Part shown: positions 18,436 through 27,496 of the stretch, one piece after another
How the letters are laid out: each line of letters opens with the position of its first letter
Position numbering within the stretch: the first letter of the stretch is position 1
From: Lysobacter sp. A03
Lineage (GTDB): Bacteria; Pseudomonadota; Gammaproteobacteria; Xanthomonadales; Xanthomonadaceae
Direction: 5' to 3'
Assembly (NCBI RefSeq): GCF_000855665.1
Contig: NZ_JXSS01000048.1
Location: 124,001-188,000 of the forward strand
Length of the DNA: 64,000 bases
Notes under the pieces: model-generated
Told to the model about the DNA's origin: nothing
The model's input: only the letters and a program-made list of their open reading frames with translations
The model's database searches: none
Made by a program: the position numbers and the translations under genes

Positions 18436-19376
18436 TCCACGGGCAGGTTGGATCGACGCAGCTGCAGGCTGATCCGCTCCAGTAGTTTGCGATTCGTCGC
18501 TATCAAGTCACCGATCAAGCCCATCATGTAGAGGAGGACGCCCAGGGTGATGCACAACGACGCGAGGATGACGGACTGGACGTGGCCGTCGCCCGTGCCA
18601 TGCAAATAGTGAAAGAGGAACCTCAGGCCGGCAATCAGACCCACGATCATGAATACCGAACCTGTGTAAACAAACAGCGCCAAAGGCCGGTAGATAACGA
18701 ACACCCGTACGATCGTAAGCAGTGAACGCTTGACGTAGCTGGGAATACTCTTGACCAGACGTGAGGGGCGCAGGTCGGGATTGGTTCGCACGGGAACGGA
18801 TAGAATCCGCAAGTTGCTCTGACCAGCCTGGATGATGGTTTCCAGTGTGTAGGTATAGACGTTGAAGACATTCAACCGCAGGGCAGTCTCCCGCGATATT
18901 GCACGAAATCCGCTGGGGGCATCTTCCACCTGGGTCTTGCTCGCCACCCGAACAGCCCAACTGCCCAGGCGCTGCAGTTTCTTCTTCACCCAGGAAAAAT
19001 GCTCGGTTTCGCTGATCGGGCGCGCGCCGATCACCATGTCGGCTTCGCCTGCAAGAACCGGGCCGGTCAGTTTCGGTATGTCGGCGCCTTCGTACTGATT
19101 GTCCGCGTCGGTATTGACGATTACATCCGCCCCCAAGCGCAGGCACGCACTCAGTCCGGTCATGAAGGCAGCTGCCAGACCACGATTCACCGGGTGCCTG
19201 ATTACGTGGTCGACTCCAAGCTCCTTGGCCACCGTGCTGGTGTTGTCGGTTGAACCGTCATCGATGATCAGCCACTCGACGGTGTCAAACCCCGGCACCT
19301 CACGAGGCAACGCATCCAAAGCGATCGCCAATGTGCCGACCTCATTCAGGCACGGGATCTGAATTATGAGTTTCAT
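18432..19376 (-). CDS. Polyprenyl-phosphate glycosyltransferase, GtrB/CsbB/DPM1-type GT2 with two membrane helices
   Basis: 314 residues from ATG 19376; the frame extends further upstream but that part is a shadow of the preceding gene. The GT-A domain starts IIQIPCLNE, with DDGS at 39-42 and the metal motif NTDADNQ at 88-94. Two C-terminal transmembrane helices lie at about 231-257 and 266-293. This layout belongs to enzymes that attach a sugar to undecaprenyl phosphate at the inner membrane (GtrB, CsbB, ArnC, DPM1). The start overlaps the flippase-like gene stop as ATGA, and its own stop overlaps the YfhO-like gene start, so translational coupling is likely. The sugar is unknown. High confidence in family and topology. 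Confidence 0.9.
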   Translation of the reverse strand: MKLIIQIPCLNEVGTLAIALDALPREVPGFDTVEWLIIDDGSTDNTSTVAKELGVDHVIRHPVNRGLAAAFMTGLSACLRLGADVIVNTDADNQYEGADIPKLTGPVLAGEADMVIGARPISETEHFSWVKKKLQRLGSWAVRVASKTQVEDAPSGFRAISRETALRLNVFNVYTYTLETIIQAGQSNLRILSVPVRTNPDLRPSRLVKSIPSYVKRSLLTIVRVFVIYRPLALFVYTGSVFMIVGLIAGLRFLFHYLHGTGDGHVQSVILASLCITLGVLLYMMGLIGDLIATNRKLLERISLQLRRSNLPVE

Positions 19377-20329
19377 TCCGTGGGTACTCTCCGGTGGGCG
19401 AGGGCGATGCTTCCCCACAAGAAGCTCAGCAGGTCGCCCAGTGTAGTTGCAACGCGCAAAACGATGATGATCCCAACCACCACAGGCGCAGCGAAGGTGC
19501 CTGCAAGCCAGACCGACAGTAAAGCTTCCCGGACGCCCAGGCCGGCGGGTGCACCCGGCGCAAGAAAGCCCAATATCCAGCTGCTCGAGAATGCACCGAC
19601 CAGCAGCACCAGACTGGCGAGGTCGATGGGCTCTCGTGACAGGGACTTTGCAACCAGCCACAGTCCAAATCCTATCAATACGAAATTCAGTAGATAGAGC
19701 AGGTAGCAGCCCAGTGAGGTCAGCCAACCTGGGTGCATCTGGAGGGGTGTCTGGCTGGTTACGGGATCAACCGATCGCAGTCGCATGATCAGCCGTGCGA
19801 TCCACGGTGCGGCGGCCATCATCATCAGCGCCCCCAACGAGATCAGGATGACCAGCGGGCCCCTATATCTGGCCATAGGCCAGTCCGCGAGCGCGGCGGG
19901 AGGCTCCCACAGGAATGTCAGCGCACTCAAGTGTGCGCATGCTACCAATACCAGAAGCGTTTCGTACGCCATTGAGAGTAGGGTGCGGGCGGTGTCTACG
20001 CCTTGCGCGCGTGCAACAACGACTCGACCCAGGTGATGCGCGACGTTCCCCGGCACATACTTGCCGATCTGCGTCGTCGCAAGTACTGGCCCCGTGATCG
20101 AGAAGCCCACCTCCTGCCCGAGCCCTTTCAAAAGAAACGACCATGCAATGGCGGTCACAGGAATCAGCGAAGCACATAGAACCGTGAGGGCTGCTCCCGC
20201 CAGCACTACTTCCGGCTGGAGCAGTTGGGTGAGGTCTTGGCCTTTCAACGCGCGGAAGGCGTATACAAGAAAGTAGCCCAGCGCGGCGATGGCCACTGCA
20301 AACCCCAGCACGCGCATTGAGCGTTTCAT
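19373..20329 (-). CDS. Lysylphosphatidylglycerol synthase TM-region family (UPF0104) membrane protein, flippase-like
   Basis: 318 residues with about eight hydrophobic helices. It resembles the membrane region of MprF and the AglD/UPF0104 family: GKYVPGNVAHHLGRVV is the characteristic conserved patch, and LAPGAPAGLGVREALL a second one. Members are proposed to flip or help transfer lipid-linked substrates, and they occur widely in glycan loci. Between a methyltransferase and a polyprenyl-phosphate glycosyltransferase, handling of a lipid-linked sugar is plausible. Both ends overlap neighbours by ATGA (20326-20329 and 19373-19376). The function within the family is not established, so only the family call is strong. 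Confidence 0.85.
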   Translation of the reverse strand: MKRSMRVLGFAVAIAALGYFLVYAFRALKGQDLTQLLQPEVVLAGAALTVLCASLIPVTAIAWSFLLKGLGQEVGFSITGPVLATTQIGKYVPGNVAHHLGRVVVARAQGVDTARTLLSMAYETLLVLVACAHLSALTFLWEPPAALADWPMARYRGPLVILISLGALMMMAAAPWIARLIMRLRSVDPVTSQTPLQMHPGWLTSLGCYLLYLLNFVLIGFGLWLVAKSLSREPIDLASLVLLVGAFSSSWILGFLAPGAPAGLGVREALLSVWLAGTFAAPVVVGIIIVLRVATTLGDLLSFLWGSIALAHRRVPTE

Positions 20330-21132
20330 GGACGCTTCCTGGCGCGGAGCAGAAACCCGTTACCCAGCGGCAACCGCCGGAACGCACTTTGCACAGCGAA
20401 GGCCGATCGCAACGCGAGCTTGCCCGGAGCGGAGCTGATCAGCGGATACCACCCAAGTACATGGCCGCGCTCAATGCCACTGCGATCATTATTGGTTTTA
20501 CGGAGTCCCTGGTCACCCGATCGCTTGACCTCGCGAGCAATCCCGTGGGCCTGTATCCGCTCTGTGAGGTTGCCCAAAGGAAAGCCGAAGCACTCAATGT
20601 ATTCCAGGTCCAATCCTGTCGATTTCACCAGGTCTACCAGATCAGTCTTGCGATATCGTCGATAATGTCCGGCCCAGACATCCGCTGCGTTCCATTGGCG
20701 TGGATGCGCAGGCACAGAAATAAGCAAGGCGCCGCCCGGTACAAGCCAGCTCGCCCATTCCTGCATCGCCGCAGCATCGTCCTCGATATGCTCAAGGACC
20801 TCGAACGCCATGACGAGTGGAAACCGATCCGCCCAGTCTTGGCCTGGCTCGGCGTGGACCTGTATCGCCTGTCCGGATGCCAGCGCCAATGTAGTTATCA
20901 GATCGCGTGCCTGCGCGGATGTCTCCAACGCATGGCATAAGTGCCCGCGCTCCGCGAGCTCCTGCAAGAGCATTCCGGCGCCGGATCCGATTTCGATCAC
21001 CTCCCCCGAGCCCATGCCTTGCAGCTGCCGCAGGATGCGATTGCGACGGAGGAGATAACGAGGTGCAGGTACCCAACCCAATTGTGGCGCTGATGGACCA
21101 AGCAGCGGATCGTCAATCAAGGGATTGGTCAT
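20326..21132 (-). CDS. Class I SAM-dependent methyltransferase
   Basis: 268 residues from ATG 21132, chosen because it forms an ATGA overlap with the upstream GT4 gene; a longer frame runs into that gene. The Rossmann motif I is E47-IGSGAG, followed by the acidic cap in HALETSAQ and motif post-II MAFEVLEHIED, typical of UbiE/Methyltransf_11-type enzymes. HYRRYRK in the C-terminal half is common in small-molecule and glycan methyltransferases of surface loci. The probable role is O-methylation of a sugar or lipid-linked intermediate; the target is unknown. Second gene of the five-gene minus-strand operon. Confidence 0.88.
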   Translation of the reverse strand: MTNPLIDDPLLGPSAPQLGWVPAPRYLLRRNRILRQLQGMGSGEVIEIGSGAGMLLQELAERGHLCHALETSAQARDLITTLALASGQAIQVHAEPGQDWADRFPLVMAFEVLEHIEDDAAAMQEWASWLVPGGALLISVPAHPRQWNAADVWAGHYRRYRKTDLVDLVKSTGLDLEYIECFGFPLGNLTERIQAHGIAREVKRSGDQGLRKTNNDRSGIERGHVLGWYPLISSAPGKLALRSAFAVQSAFRRLPLGNGFLLRARKRP

Positions 21133-22268
21133 GGCTCCGCCAGCCTTCGCTGGATCATTTCCAGGAACTGTTGGCCAATCGCATCGCTGGAGATGTGGCT
21201 GTTCAATTCTTGATGGCATCGAGCCGGGGTCCCGCTCTCCAGGATCTTGCGATGATGGACCATGACGGCGTCGGCCAAAGCACGTGGGTTACCGGCCGGC
21301 ACCAGGTAGGTGCAACCCGAAGCTGGCGAAAGCAGCTCCCGGATGGCTGGAGAGTCGAGCGTAATGACCGGACGGCCGGCGGCGATGATCTGGAACACCT
21401 TGTTGGGAATGACACTGGCGGCCTTCTGGGATGTTCCGAATATACCCAAGCACACATCAGCGACGCTCATCCGCGCCTTCAGCTGCTCATAGGCGACCCA
21501 ATCTGTCCATCGCACTTGTGGCAGGGGGTCGTCCGCGAGCAGCTGCCGGATGCGGCCCGCGTCTTGCCCTTGCCCGATCAATTCCCACTCGATGGGTTCG
21601 TGGCGGAGCAACCTTGCTGCTTCGATGATCGTTTCTACGCCGTGGAGGGGAATGAACTGCCCGTAGAAAAGCACGCGGAATCGATGAGCTTCAGGCGGCC
21701 CTTGTTCGGGCTTGTCGGATGGTTTGAAGTGTTCGAGTTCGGCACCAACCCAGACAAAGTCGCATCGTCCGGCGGACAACCCAAACAATGCCTCCAGGCG
21801 GCGCGCGTGGGCCCGCGTGTCCATGAATAGGATGTCAGGGAGTCTCAACGACAGCCCTTCAATGCGGCGCACCAGCTTGGCGGGCAGGCGTCCAGGCGTC
21901 AGCAGCCGGCGATCTTCGCAGATCGTGTCGTACGCGGACAGGAAAACATCCCACGCGATGGGAACTCCCCTCAATCGGGCGATTGGAAAGATAAGAAAAA
22001 TATCCACGAGGCCGGGATAGCCGACGAGGTACAGGTCGGGGGCGGGCGCGCGACACACTCGCCAGATCAGCCGCGGGTATGCGCTGAGCCAGCGGACCAG
22101 CACTGCGAGGAGTGCATAGAGGCCGCGAATTTGGGACTTGTCCTCTATGCCCTCCCAGACGGGGGAGTGGATCTCGAGCAGATCCACTCCGTTTGCCCGG
22201 ATTCCCTTCCGAAGAATCCGGTTACGCGGTTTGCCGGTGTCGTAGGTGCCCCAGAAAATAACGCGCAT
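21129..22268 (-). CDS. Family 4 glycosyltransferase
   Basis: 379 residues. A GT-B glycosyltransferase: N-terminal Rossmann start MRVIFWGTYD, an FRVLFYGQFIPLHGVETII linker strand and a C-terminal donor-binding half with ADVCLGIFG, SVIPNKVFQIIAAGRPVIT and a following small-residue patch. The usual EX7E motif is modified: the second glutamate region reads VIPNKVFQIIAAG, as in many GT4 enzymes that keep only part of it. First gene of the minus-strand operon, 44 nt downstream of etfA without an obvious terminator, so read-through from etfBA is possible. The donor sugar is unknown. Confidence 0.88.
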   Translation of the reverse strand: MRVIFWGTYDTGKPRNRILRKGIRANGVDLLEIHSPVWEGIEDKSQIRGLYALLAVLVRWLSAYPRLIWRVCRAPAPDLYLVGYPGLVDIFLIFPIARLRGVPIAWDVFLSAYDTICEDRRLLTPGRLPAKLVRRIEGLSLRLPDILFMDTRAHARRLEALFGLSAGRCDFVWVGAELEHFKPSDKPEQGPPEAHRFRVLFYGQFIPLHGVETIIEAARLLRHEPIEWELIGQGQDAGRIRQLLADDPLPQVRWTDWVAYEQLKARMSVADVCLGIFGTSQKAASVIPNKVFQIIAAGRPVITLDSPAIRELLSPASGCTYLVPAGNPRALADAVMVHHRKILESGTPARCHQELNSHISSDAIGQQFLEMIQRRLAEP

Positions 22269-22312
22269 TCATTGGTCCGGGACTTTGGAATGAAGATGCC
22301 CGGATCGGGCTC

Positions 22313-23254
22313 TCAGCCCAGCGCCGCTTCCAACTCAGGCAGGATCGTAAACAAATCCCCCACCAGCCCGATATCCGCAACCTCGAAGATCGGCGCATCG
22401 CCGTCCTTGTTGATCGCCACGATCGTCCCGGCGTCTTTGATGCCGGTCAGGTGCTGGATCGCTCCGGAGATACCGATTGCCACGTAGAGTTCCGGCGAGA
22501 TGATCTTGCCGGTCTGGCCGACCTGCATCTCGTTGGGGCAGTAGCCCGCATCCACCGCCGCGCGCGAGGCGCCGACCGCGGCACCGAGCTTGTCGGCGAA
22601 GTCGTAGACGATCTTGAAGTTCTCTTTCGAGCCGACGCCGCGTCCACCCGACACCACGCGCTTGGCGCTCTGGAGGTCAGGCCGGTCGGAGCTGGCACCG
22701 GCCAGGCCGATGAAGCGTGTGTGCTGCGGCAGCGAGGCTTCCACCGACACCGCTTCCACCGGCGCGTCGCCGCCCTGTGCGGCTTCCGACCAGGAGGCGG
22801 TGCGGATGGTCGCCACCACGGTGTGGGCGGCAGGCGCCTCCACGGTGATGATTGCGTTGCCGGCGTAGATCGGCCGTTTGAAGACGTGGCTGGATTCGAC
22901 TTCCATCACGTCCGACACCTGGGCAACGCCCAGCAGCGCGGCGACGCACGGCATCAGGTCCTTGCCAAACGTCGTGGACGGGCCAAACACGTGGGTGTAG
23001 CCGTCGGCCAGCTTGGCGACCTGAGGTGCCAGGGTCTGCGCGATGGCTTGCGCGTTGGCAGCATTGGCCACGGTCAGGACGCGGGTGACGCCGGCGATGG
23101 TGGCCGCCTGTTTGGCAACCTCATCCGGCGATTCGGCGAAGACGACGATATCGATGGCGTCGGGTGAAAGCGCCTTGGCGGCGGTGACGCACTTGGCGGT
23201 GGCGGAGTTGAGCGCGCCCTCGTGATGCTCCGCGATGATCAGTACCTTGCTCAT
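22313..23254 (-). CDS. etfA: Electron transfer flavoprotein alpha subunit
   Basis: 313 residues, normal family length. The C-terminal FAD-binding domain is clear: VSGGRGVGS, LGAAVGASRAAVDAGY, QVGQTGKIISPELYVAIGIS, then GAIQHLTGIKDAGTIVAIN. With EtfB it carries electrons from acyl-CoA and other dehydrogenases to ETF-ubiquinone oxidoreductase. Its start overlaps the etfB stop by one base (TAATG at 23252-23256). In Xanthomonas, etfA is the conserved border of the hypervariable LPS gene cluster; here too the genes beyond it (1-22268) are accessory glycan genes. Confidence 0.98.
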   Translation of the reverse strand: MSKVLIIAEHHEGALNSATAKCVTAAKALSPDAIDIVVFAESPDEVAKQAATIAGVTRVLTVANAANAQAIAQTLAPQVAKLADGYTHVFGPSTTFGKDLMPCVAALLGVAQVSDVMEVESSHVFKRPIYAGNAIITVEAPAAHTVVATIRTASWSEAAQGGDAPVEAVSVEASLPQHTRFIGLAGASSDRPDLQSAKRVVSGGRGVGSKENFKIVYDFADKLGAAVGASRAAVDAGYCPNEMQVGQTGKIISPELYVAIGISGAIQHLTGIKDAGTIVAINKDGDAPIFEVADIGLVGDLFTILPELEAALG

Positions 23255-24006
23255 TACAGCAACCCCTTTGACTTGAGTGCGGCGACCAGTTCGGCCGCGT
23301 CCTTGACCATGACGCCCTTGCTGCGCTTGGCGGGCGGCGCGTAGTGGGTCGTTTTGAGCAGGTTGCCCGACTCGATACCCAGCTCGGCGAACGGGATGGT
23401 CTCCATCGGCTTGCTCTTGGCCTTCATGATGTCGGGCAGCTTGATGAAGCGCGGCTCATTCAGGCGCAGGTCGGTGGTGACCACGGCCGGCAGGTCCACT
23501 TCCAGGGTTTCAAGGCCGCCATCCACTTCGCGGGTCACCGTGGCCTTGCCGTCGGCGATCTCCAGCTTGGACGCGAAGGTCGCCTGCGGGCGGTTCCAGA
23601 TCGTGGCCAGCATCTGCCCGGTCTGGTTGGCGTCATCGTCGATCGCCTGCTTGCCCAGGATGACCAGGTCAGGCTGCTCCTTCTCGATCAGCTTCAGGAA
23701 GGTACGCGCAGCCGTCAGGGGCTGGATTTCCTCCCCGTCCTCGATCACCACATGCAGTGCGCGGTTGGCGCCCATCGCCAGCCCGTTGCGCAGGTGCGCC
23801 TGGGCGTTGGCGGGTGCGATGGTGGCGACCACCACCTCGGTGGCGATGCCCTTGTCACGCAGGCGCAGCGCCTCTTCCAGCGCGATTTCGTCGAATGGAT
23901 TGGCCGACAGCTTCACGCCGTCGGTCACCACGCCGGAACCGTCCGGCTTCACTTGGACGCGGACGTTGTAGTCCACGACGCGCTTGTAACCAACCAGGAT
24001 TTTCAT
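23254..24006 (-). CDS. etfB: Electron transfer flavoprotein beta subunit
   Basis: 250 residues from ATG 24006, where MKILVGYKRVVDYNVRVQV is the standard EtfB N-terminus; a frame opening at 24072 is a spurious extension. The conserved NPFDEIALEEALRLRD lies near residue 45, and GKQAIDDDANQTGQM is the family signature. EtfB binds AMP and forms the heterodimer with EtfA. Divergent from the GDP-mannose gene, with 159 nt between that would contain both promoters. Confidence 0.98.
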   Translation of the reverse strand: MKILVGYKRVVDYNVRVQVKPDGSGVVTDGVKLSANPFDEIALEEALRLRDKGIATEVVVATIAPANAQAHLRNGLAMGANRALHVVIEDGEEIQPLTAARTFLKLIEKEQPDLVILGKQAIDDDANQTGQMLATIWNRPQATFASKLEIADGKATVTREVDGGLETLEVDLPAVVTTDLRLNEPRFIKLPDIMKAKSKPMETIPFAELGIESGNLLKTTHYAPPAKRSKGVMVKDAAELVAALKSKGLL

Positions 24007-24165
24007 CGTTGTGGGGGATCCTTGATGAGTCTGCTTAATGTCTGCGACCGCGTCCAGGACAGCGTGGATCACGGGGCCGAAAGAACGCCCATTCTATCTG
24101 AGCGGGCCCTGCATCGCAGCTTGTAGCGGGCTATTCTGTCGGGCACGGAATTTCAAGGAATTGGC

Positions 24166-25578
24166 ATGCTCCATCCGGTCGTTCTCAGCGGTGGCAGTGG
24201 TACCCGTTTGTGGCCACTGTCGCGGCAGAACCAGCCCAAGCAGTTCCTGACCCTGATCGGGGAGCGCTCGCTCTATCAGGAGACGATCCTGCGGGCCAGC
24301 CGTCTGCCCGGTGCGCAGCTGCCGATCACGATCTGCAGCGAATTGCACCGCTTCATGGTGGGCGAGCAGCTGCAGGCGATCGCAATGGGGAACGGCGGTA
24401 TCGTCCTGGAGCCGCTGGCACGCAATACCGCGCCGGCGATCGCGCTGGCGGCGATGCAGGCGTTGCGCACCGATCCCGGCGCTACCCTGCTGGTCATGCC
24501 CGCCGATCACCTGATCGAGGACGAGGCGGCGTTCCGCGAGGCCGTTGCACGCGCGCTTTCGTTGGCGCAAGAGGACTGGCTGGTCGCTTTTGGCATTACC
24601 CCCGACTATGCGGAAACCGGTTACGGCTACATCCGCCAAGGCGAGGCGTTGGGCGCTGACGGCTATCGCATCGACCGGTTTGTGGAAAAGCCCGACCTGG
24701 AAACCGCGCAGCAGTATCTGGACGCCGGTGGCTACGCTTGGAACTCGGGAATGTTCCTGTTCAGTGCCCACGGGTATCTGGACGAGCTCGCGCGGCATGC
24801 ACCGGAGATCGTCGATGCGGTCGAGCGCGCCTGGACGAAGGCCTCCAGCGATCTGGATTTCATCCGGATCGACGAGCAGGCCTTCGCGGCCAGTCCCAGT
24901 GACTCCATCGACTACGCGGTCATGGAGAAAACCGACCGCGCTGCGGTCGTGCCGGTGAGCTGCGGCTGGAGTGACATAGGCTCGTGGTCGTCGTTGTGGT
25001 CGGTCGCCGAACACGACGCCGACGGCAACCGTCAGGAAGGGGATGTGATTTCGGTGGACACCACCGGCAGCCTGGTCAGGGCGTCGGAGCGCCGGCTCAT
25101 TGCGACGATTGGCGTGGAAGACCTGATCATCATCGATACGCCGGACGCGACGCTGGTGGCGCGCAAGGACCGGGTTCAGGACGTGAAACTCGTGGTCGAG
25201 CAGCTCAAGGCGGCCGGTCGCCGCGAACACCTGTTCCATCGCAAGGTGTATCGGCCGTGGGGCAGCTACGACTCCATCGGCGTGGGCGAGCGATTCCAGG
25301 TCAAGCGGATCGTGGTCAAGCCCGGCGCGGCGCTGAGCCTGCAGAAGCACCGGCACCGGGCGGAGCACTGGGTCGTGGTGTCAGGCACCGCGGAAGTGAC
25401 CTGCGACGAGCGCGTTTTCGACCTGCATGAGAACGAGAGCACGTTCATTCCGCTGGGTAGCGTCCACCGGCTGCGCAATCGCGGCACCGAGCCGGTGGAG
25501 TTGATCGAGGTGCAGTCGGGAAGTTACCTCGGCGAGGACGACATCGTCCGCTTGGAGGACGTGTACGGGCGGTCCTGA
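24166..25578 (+). CDS. manC: Mannose-1-phosphate guanylyltransferase / mannose-6-phosphate isomerase (AlgA/XanB type)
   Basis: 470 residues with a good AAGGA site 7 nt before ATG. The N-terminal nucleotidyltransferase carries LSGGSGTRLWPLSR at about 7-20, ending in PKQF, and the sugar-phosphate motif FVEKP near 183. The C-terminal cupin (about 350-465) is the type II phosphomannose isomerase, with PWGSYDSIG, GAALSLQKHRHRAEHWVVV and TFIPLGSVHRL. It makes GDP-mannose from fructose-6-phosphate via mannose-1-phosphate together with a phosphomannomutase not seen here. GDP-mannose feeds mannose, fucose or rhamnose into LPS and exopolysaccharide. In Xanthomonas the orthologue is called xanB. A TATTCT -10-like hexamer is at 24132-24137. 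Confidence 0.96.
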   Translation: MLHPVVLSGGSGTRLWPLSRQNQPKQFLTLIGERSLYQETILRASRLPGAQLPITICSELHRFMVGEQLQAIAMGNGGIVLEPLARNTAPAIALAAMQALRTDPGATLLVMPADHLIEDEAAFREAVARALSLAQEDWLVAFGITPDYAETGYGYIRQGEALGADGYRIDRFVEKPDLETAQQYLDAGGYAWNSGMFLFSAHGYLDELARHAPEIVDAVERAWTKASSDLDFIRIDEQAFAASPSDSIDYAVMEKTDRAAVVPVSCGWSDIGSWSSLWSVAEHDADGNRQEGDVISVDTTGSLVRASERRLIATIGVEDLIIIDTPDATLVARKDRVQDVKLVVEQLKAAGRREHLFHRKVYRPWGSYDSIGVGERFQVKRIVVKPGAALSLQKHRHRAEHWVVVSGTAEVTCDERVFDLHENESTFIPLGSVHRLRNRGTEPVELIEVQSGSYLGEDDIVRLEDVYGRS

Positions 25579-25594
25579 ACCGACGACGGCCGGT

Positions 25595-25627
25595 ATCGGG
25601 CGCACTAAGGCAGAATAGGCGCCCGAT
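25595..25627. other. Perfect 9-bp inverted repeat in the manC-proS gap
   Basis: ATCGGGCGC (25595-25603) and GCGCCCGAT (25619-25627) flank a 15-nt A-rich loop, ACTAAGGCAGAATAG, which holds a -10-like CAGAAT. No T-run follows. It could be an operator over the proS promoter, or a transcript hairpin at the end of manC; the sequence alone does not decide. Confidence 0.45.
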
Positions 25628-25645
25628 CATTCTGCCGGTGCCGCC

Positions 25646-27349
25646 ATGCGCCTCTCGCAATTCCATCTCCACACCAGCAAGGAAGTCCCCGCCGAGGCGG
25701 AAATCATCAGCCACAAGCTGATGCTCAAGGCCGGCATGATCCGCAAGCTGGCCTCCGGCCTCTACACCTGGACGCCGCTGGGGCTGCGCGTGCTGCGCAA
25801 GGTCGAGCGCGTGGTCCGTGAGGAGATGGACGCCGCCGGCGCGATCGAGATGCTGATGCCGTCGGTACAGCCGCGCGAGCTGTGGGAGGAAACCGGGCGC
25901 TGGGAAAAATTTGGCGGCCAGTTGCTGAAGATCCAGGACCGCAAGGAAGCCTGGTACTGCTATGGCCCGACCCACGAGGAGGTCATTACCGATTTCGCCC
26001 GTCAGGAACTGGCCAGCTACAAGCAGTTGCCGGCGTGTTTCTACCAGATCCAGACCAAATTCCGCGACGAGATCCGGCCCCGCTTCGGGGTCATGCGCGC
26101 TCGCGAATTCCTGATGAAGGACGCGTACTCCTTCCATCTGGATGACGCCGACCTGGACCGCCAGTACGAGGTGATGCACGAGGCGTACAACCGGATATTC
26201 ACCCGGCTTGGATTGGAATTTCGCGCCGTATTCGCCGATACCGGCGCCATCGGCGGCAGCGCCTCGCACGAGTTCCACGTGTTGGCCGCCTCCGGCGAGG
26301 ATGCAATCGCGTTCTCCAATGCCTCCGACTATGCCGCCAATACCGAGCTGGCCGAAGCGCTGGCGCCGGGGGCGCGGCCAGCCGCGGGTGAAACCATCGC
26401 CCGTGTGGAAACCCCGCATCAGCGGACCTGCGAGGCAGTGGCGGAACTGCTGGGAACCGGTTTGGAGCGGACAGTGAAGTCCGTCGCGATGATCGGCGAG
26501 CAGGGTTTCGTCCTCGCGCTGGTCCGCGGCGATCACCAGATCAACGAGATCAAGCTGGCAAAACTTCCCGGACTGGCCGATGTGCGGATGGCGACCGAGG
26601 CCGAGATTCTCGAGAGCCTCGGCACGGAGCCTGGTTTCATTGGTCCGGTAAAGCCGACCAAACCGATTCACGTCATCGCTGATCGCAGCGTGGCTGCGAT
26701 GGCCGACTTCGTGGTCGGCGCGAATGAAAAAGGCTTCCACCTGAGGGATGTCAATTGGGGCCGCGACCTGCCCGAACCCGACGTGGTCGCCGACATCCGC
26801 AATGTTGTGGCGGGCGATCCCTCGCCCGACGGCAATGGCACGCTGCAGATTGCCCGTGGCATTGAGGTCGGCCACATCTTCCAGCTGGGTCGCACTTACG
26901 CCAAGGCAATGGATTGCACTGTGCAGGATGCCAATGGCAAGGCCGTGACTCCGACCATGGGCTGCTACGGCATCGGCGTATCACGAATCGTTGCGGCAGC
27001 GATCGAGCAGAATCACGATGCCAGCGGAATAGTCTGGCCCGAAGCGATGGCGCCCTGGCAGGCGGTGATCTGCATCATCAATCCGAAGAAGGATCCGGCC
27101 GTCGTGGTCGCTGCCGAAGCACTGCACCGTCAGTTGAACGGCATGGGCATCGAGGCTGCCATGGATGATCGCGGTCTGCGGCCGGGGGCGATGTTTGCCG
27201 ATATGGAGCTGATAGGCATCCCGCACCGGATCGTGGTTTCCGAGCGCGGTATTGTCGCCGGCACTTTTGAATACCGTCACCGGCTGGCCGAGGCGTCGGA
27301 AAACATCGGACTGGACGCATTGCTGACCCGGCTCGGTTCCGCGGGTTAA
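25646..27349 (+). CDS. proS: Prolyl-tRNA synthetase (bacterial type, with editing domain)
   Basis: 567 residues, the usual size of the bacterial ProS with an inserted editing domain. The N-terminus [20 protein letters not shown] and motif 1 region lead to motif 2 ([20 protein letters not shown], about 136-155), the INS editing domain (about 225-400) and motif 3 ([16 protein letters not shown], about 441-456). A C-terminal anticodon-binding domain completes it. It charges tRNA-Pro and clears mischarged Ala-tRNA-Pro. The start follows manC by 67 nt with the inverted repeat between them. Essential housekeeping gene. Confidence 0.98.
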   Translation: MRLSQFHLHTSKEVPAEAEIISHKLMLKAGMIRKLASGLYTWTPLGLRVLRKVERVVREEMDAAGAIEMLMPSVQPRELWEETGRWEKFGGQLLKIQDRKEAWYCYGPTHEEVITDFARQELASYKQLPACFYQIQTKFRDEIRPRFGVMRAREFLMKDAYSFHLDDADLDRQYEVMHEAYNRIFTRLGLEFRAVFADTGAIGGSASHEFHVLAASGEDAIAFSNASDYAANTELAEALAPGARPAAGETIARVETPHQRTCEAVAELLGTGLERTVKSVAMIGEQGFVLALVRGDHQINEIKLAKLPGLADVRMATEAEILESLGTEPGFIGPVKPTKPIHVIADRSVAAMADFVVGANEKGFHLRDVNWGRDLPEPDVVADIRNVVAGDPSPDGNGTLQIARGIEVGHIFQLGRTYAKAMDCTVQDANGKAVTPTMGCYGIGVSRIVAAAIEQNHDASGIVWPEAMAPWQAVICIINPKKDPAVVVAAEALHRQLNGMGIEAAMDDRGLRPGAMFADMELIGIPHRIVVSERGIVAGTFEYRHRLAEASENIGLDALLTRLGSAG

Positions 27350-27414
27350 CCGCTGATTCGGCAAACCCGGAGCCACGGATATGAATGCCGGGCCGTTTTC
27401 AATAATAAGCCGCG

Positions 27415-27443
27415 TTTACTAACTGCGCTGACCGGCCTAGTAT
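27415..27443 (+). promoter_or_regulatory. Candidate sigma-70 promoter of the H-NS-like gene
   Basis: TTTACT (27415-27420) and TAGTAT (27438-27443) are separated by 17 nt in a locally A+T-rich patch, 54 nt before the H-NS-like start. Each hexamer matches consensus at 4 of 6 positions. Confidence 0.4.
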
Positions 27444-27496
27444 TAGCTCGCCGGCCGTGCCACGGCCGAGTTTCACCATCTCCCGGAGAATCCCCG

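Noticed and set aside
25445-26875. Long minus-strand frame (476 codons) opposite proS
   Set aside because: Shadow of proS; composition is not protein-like.
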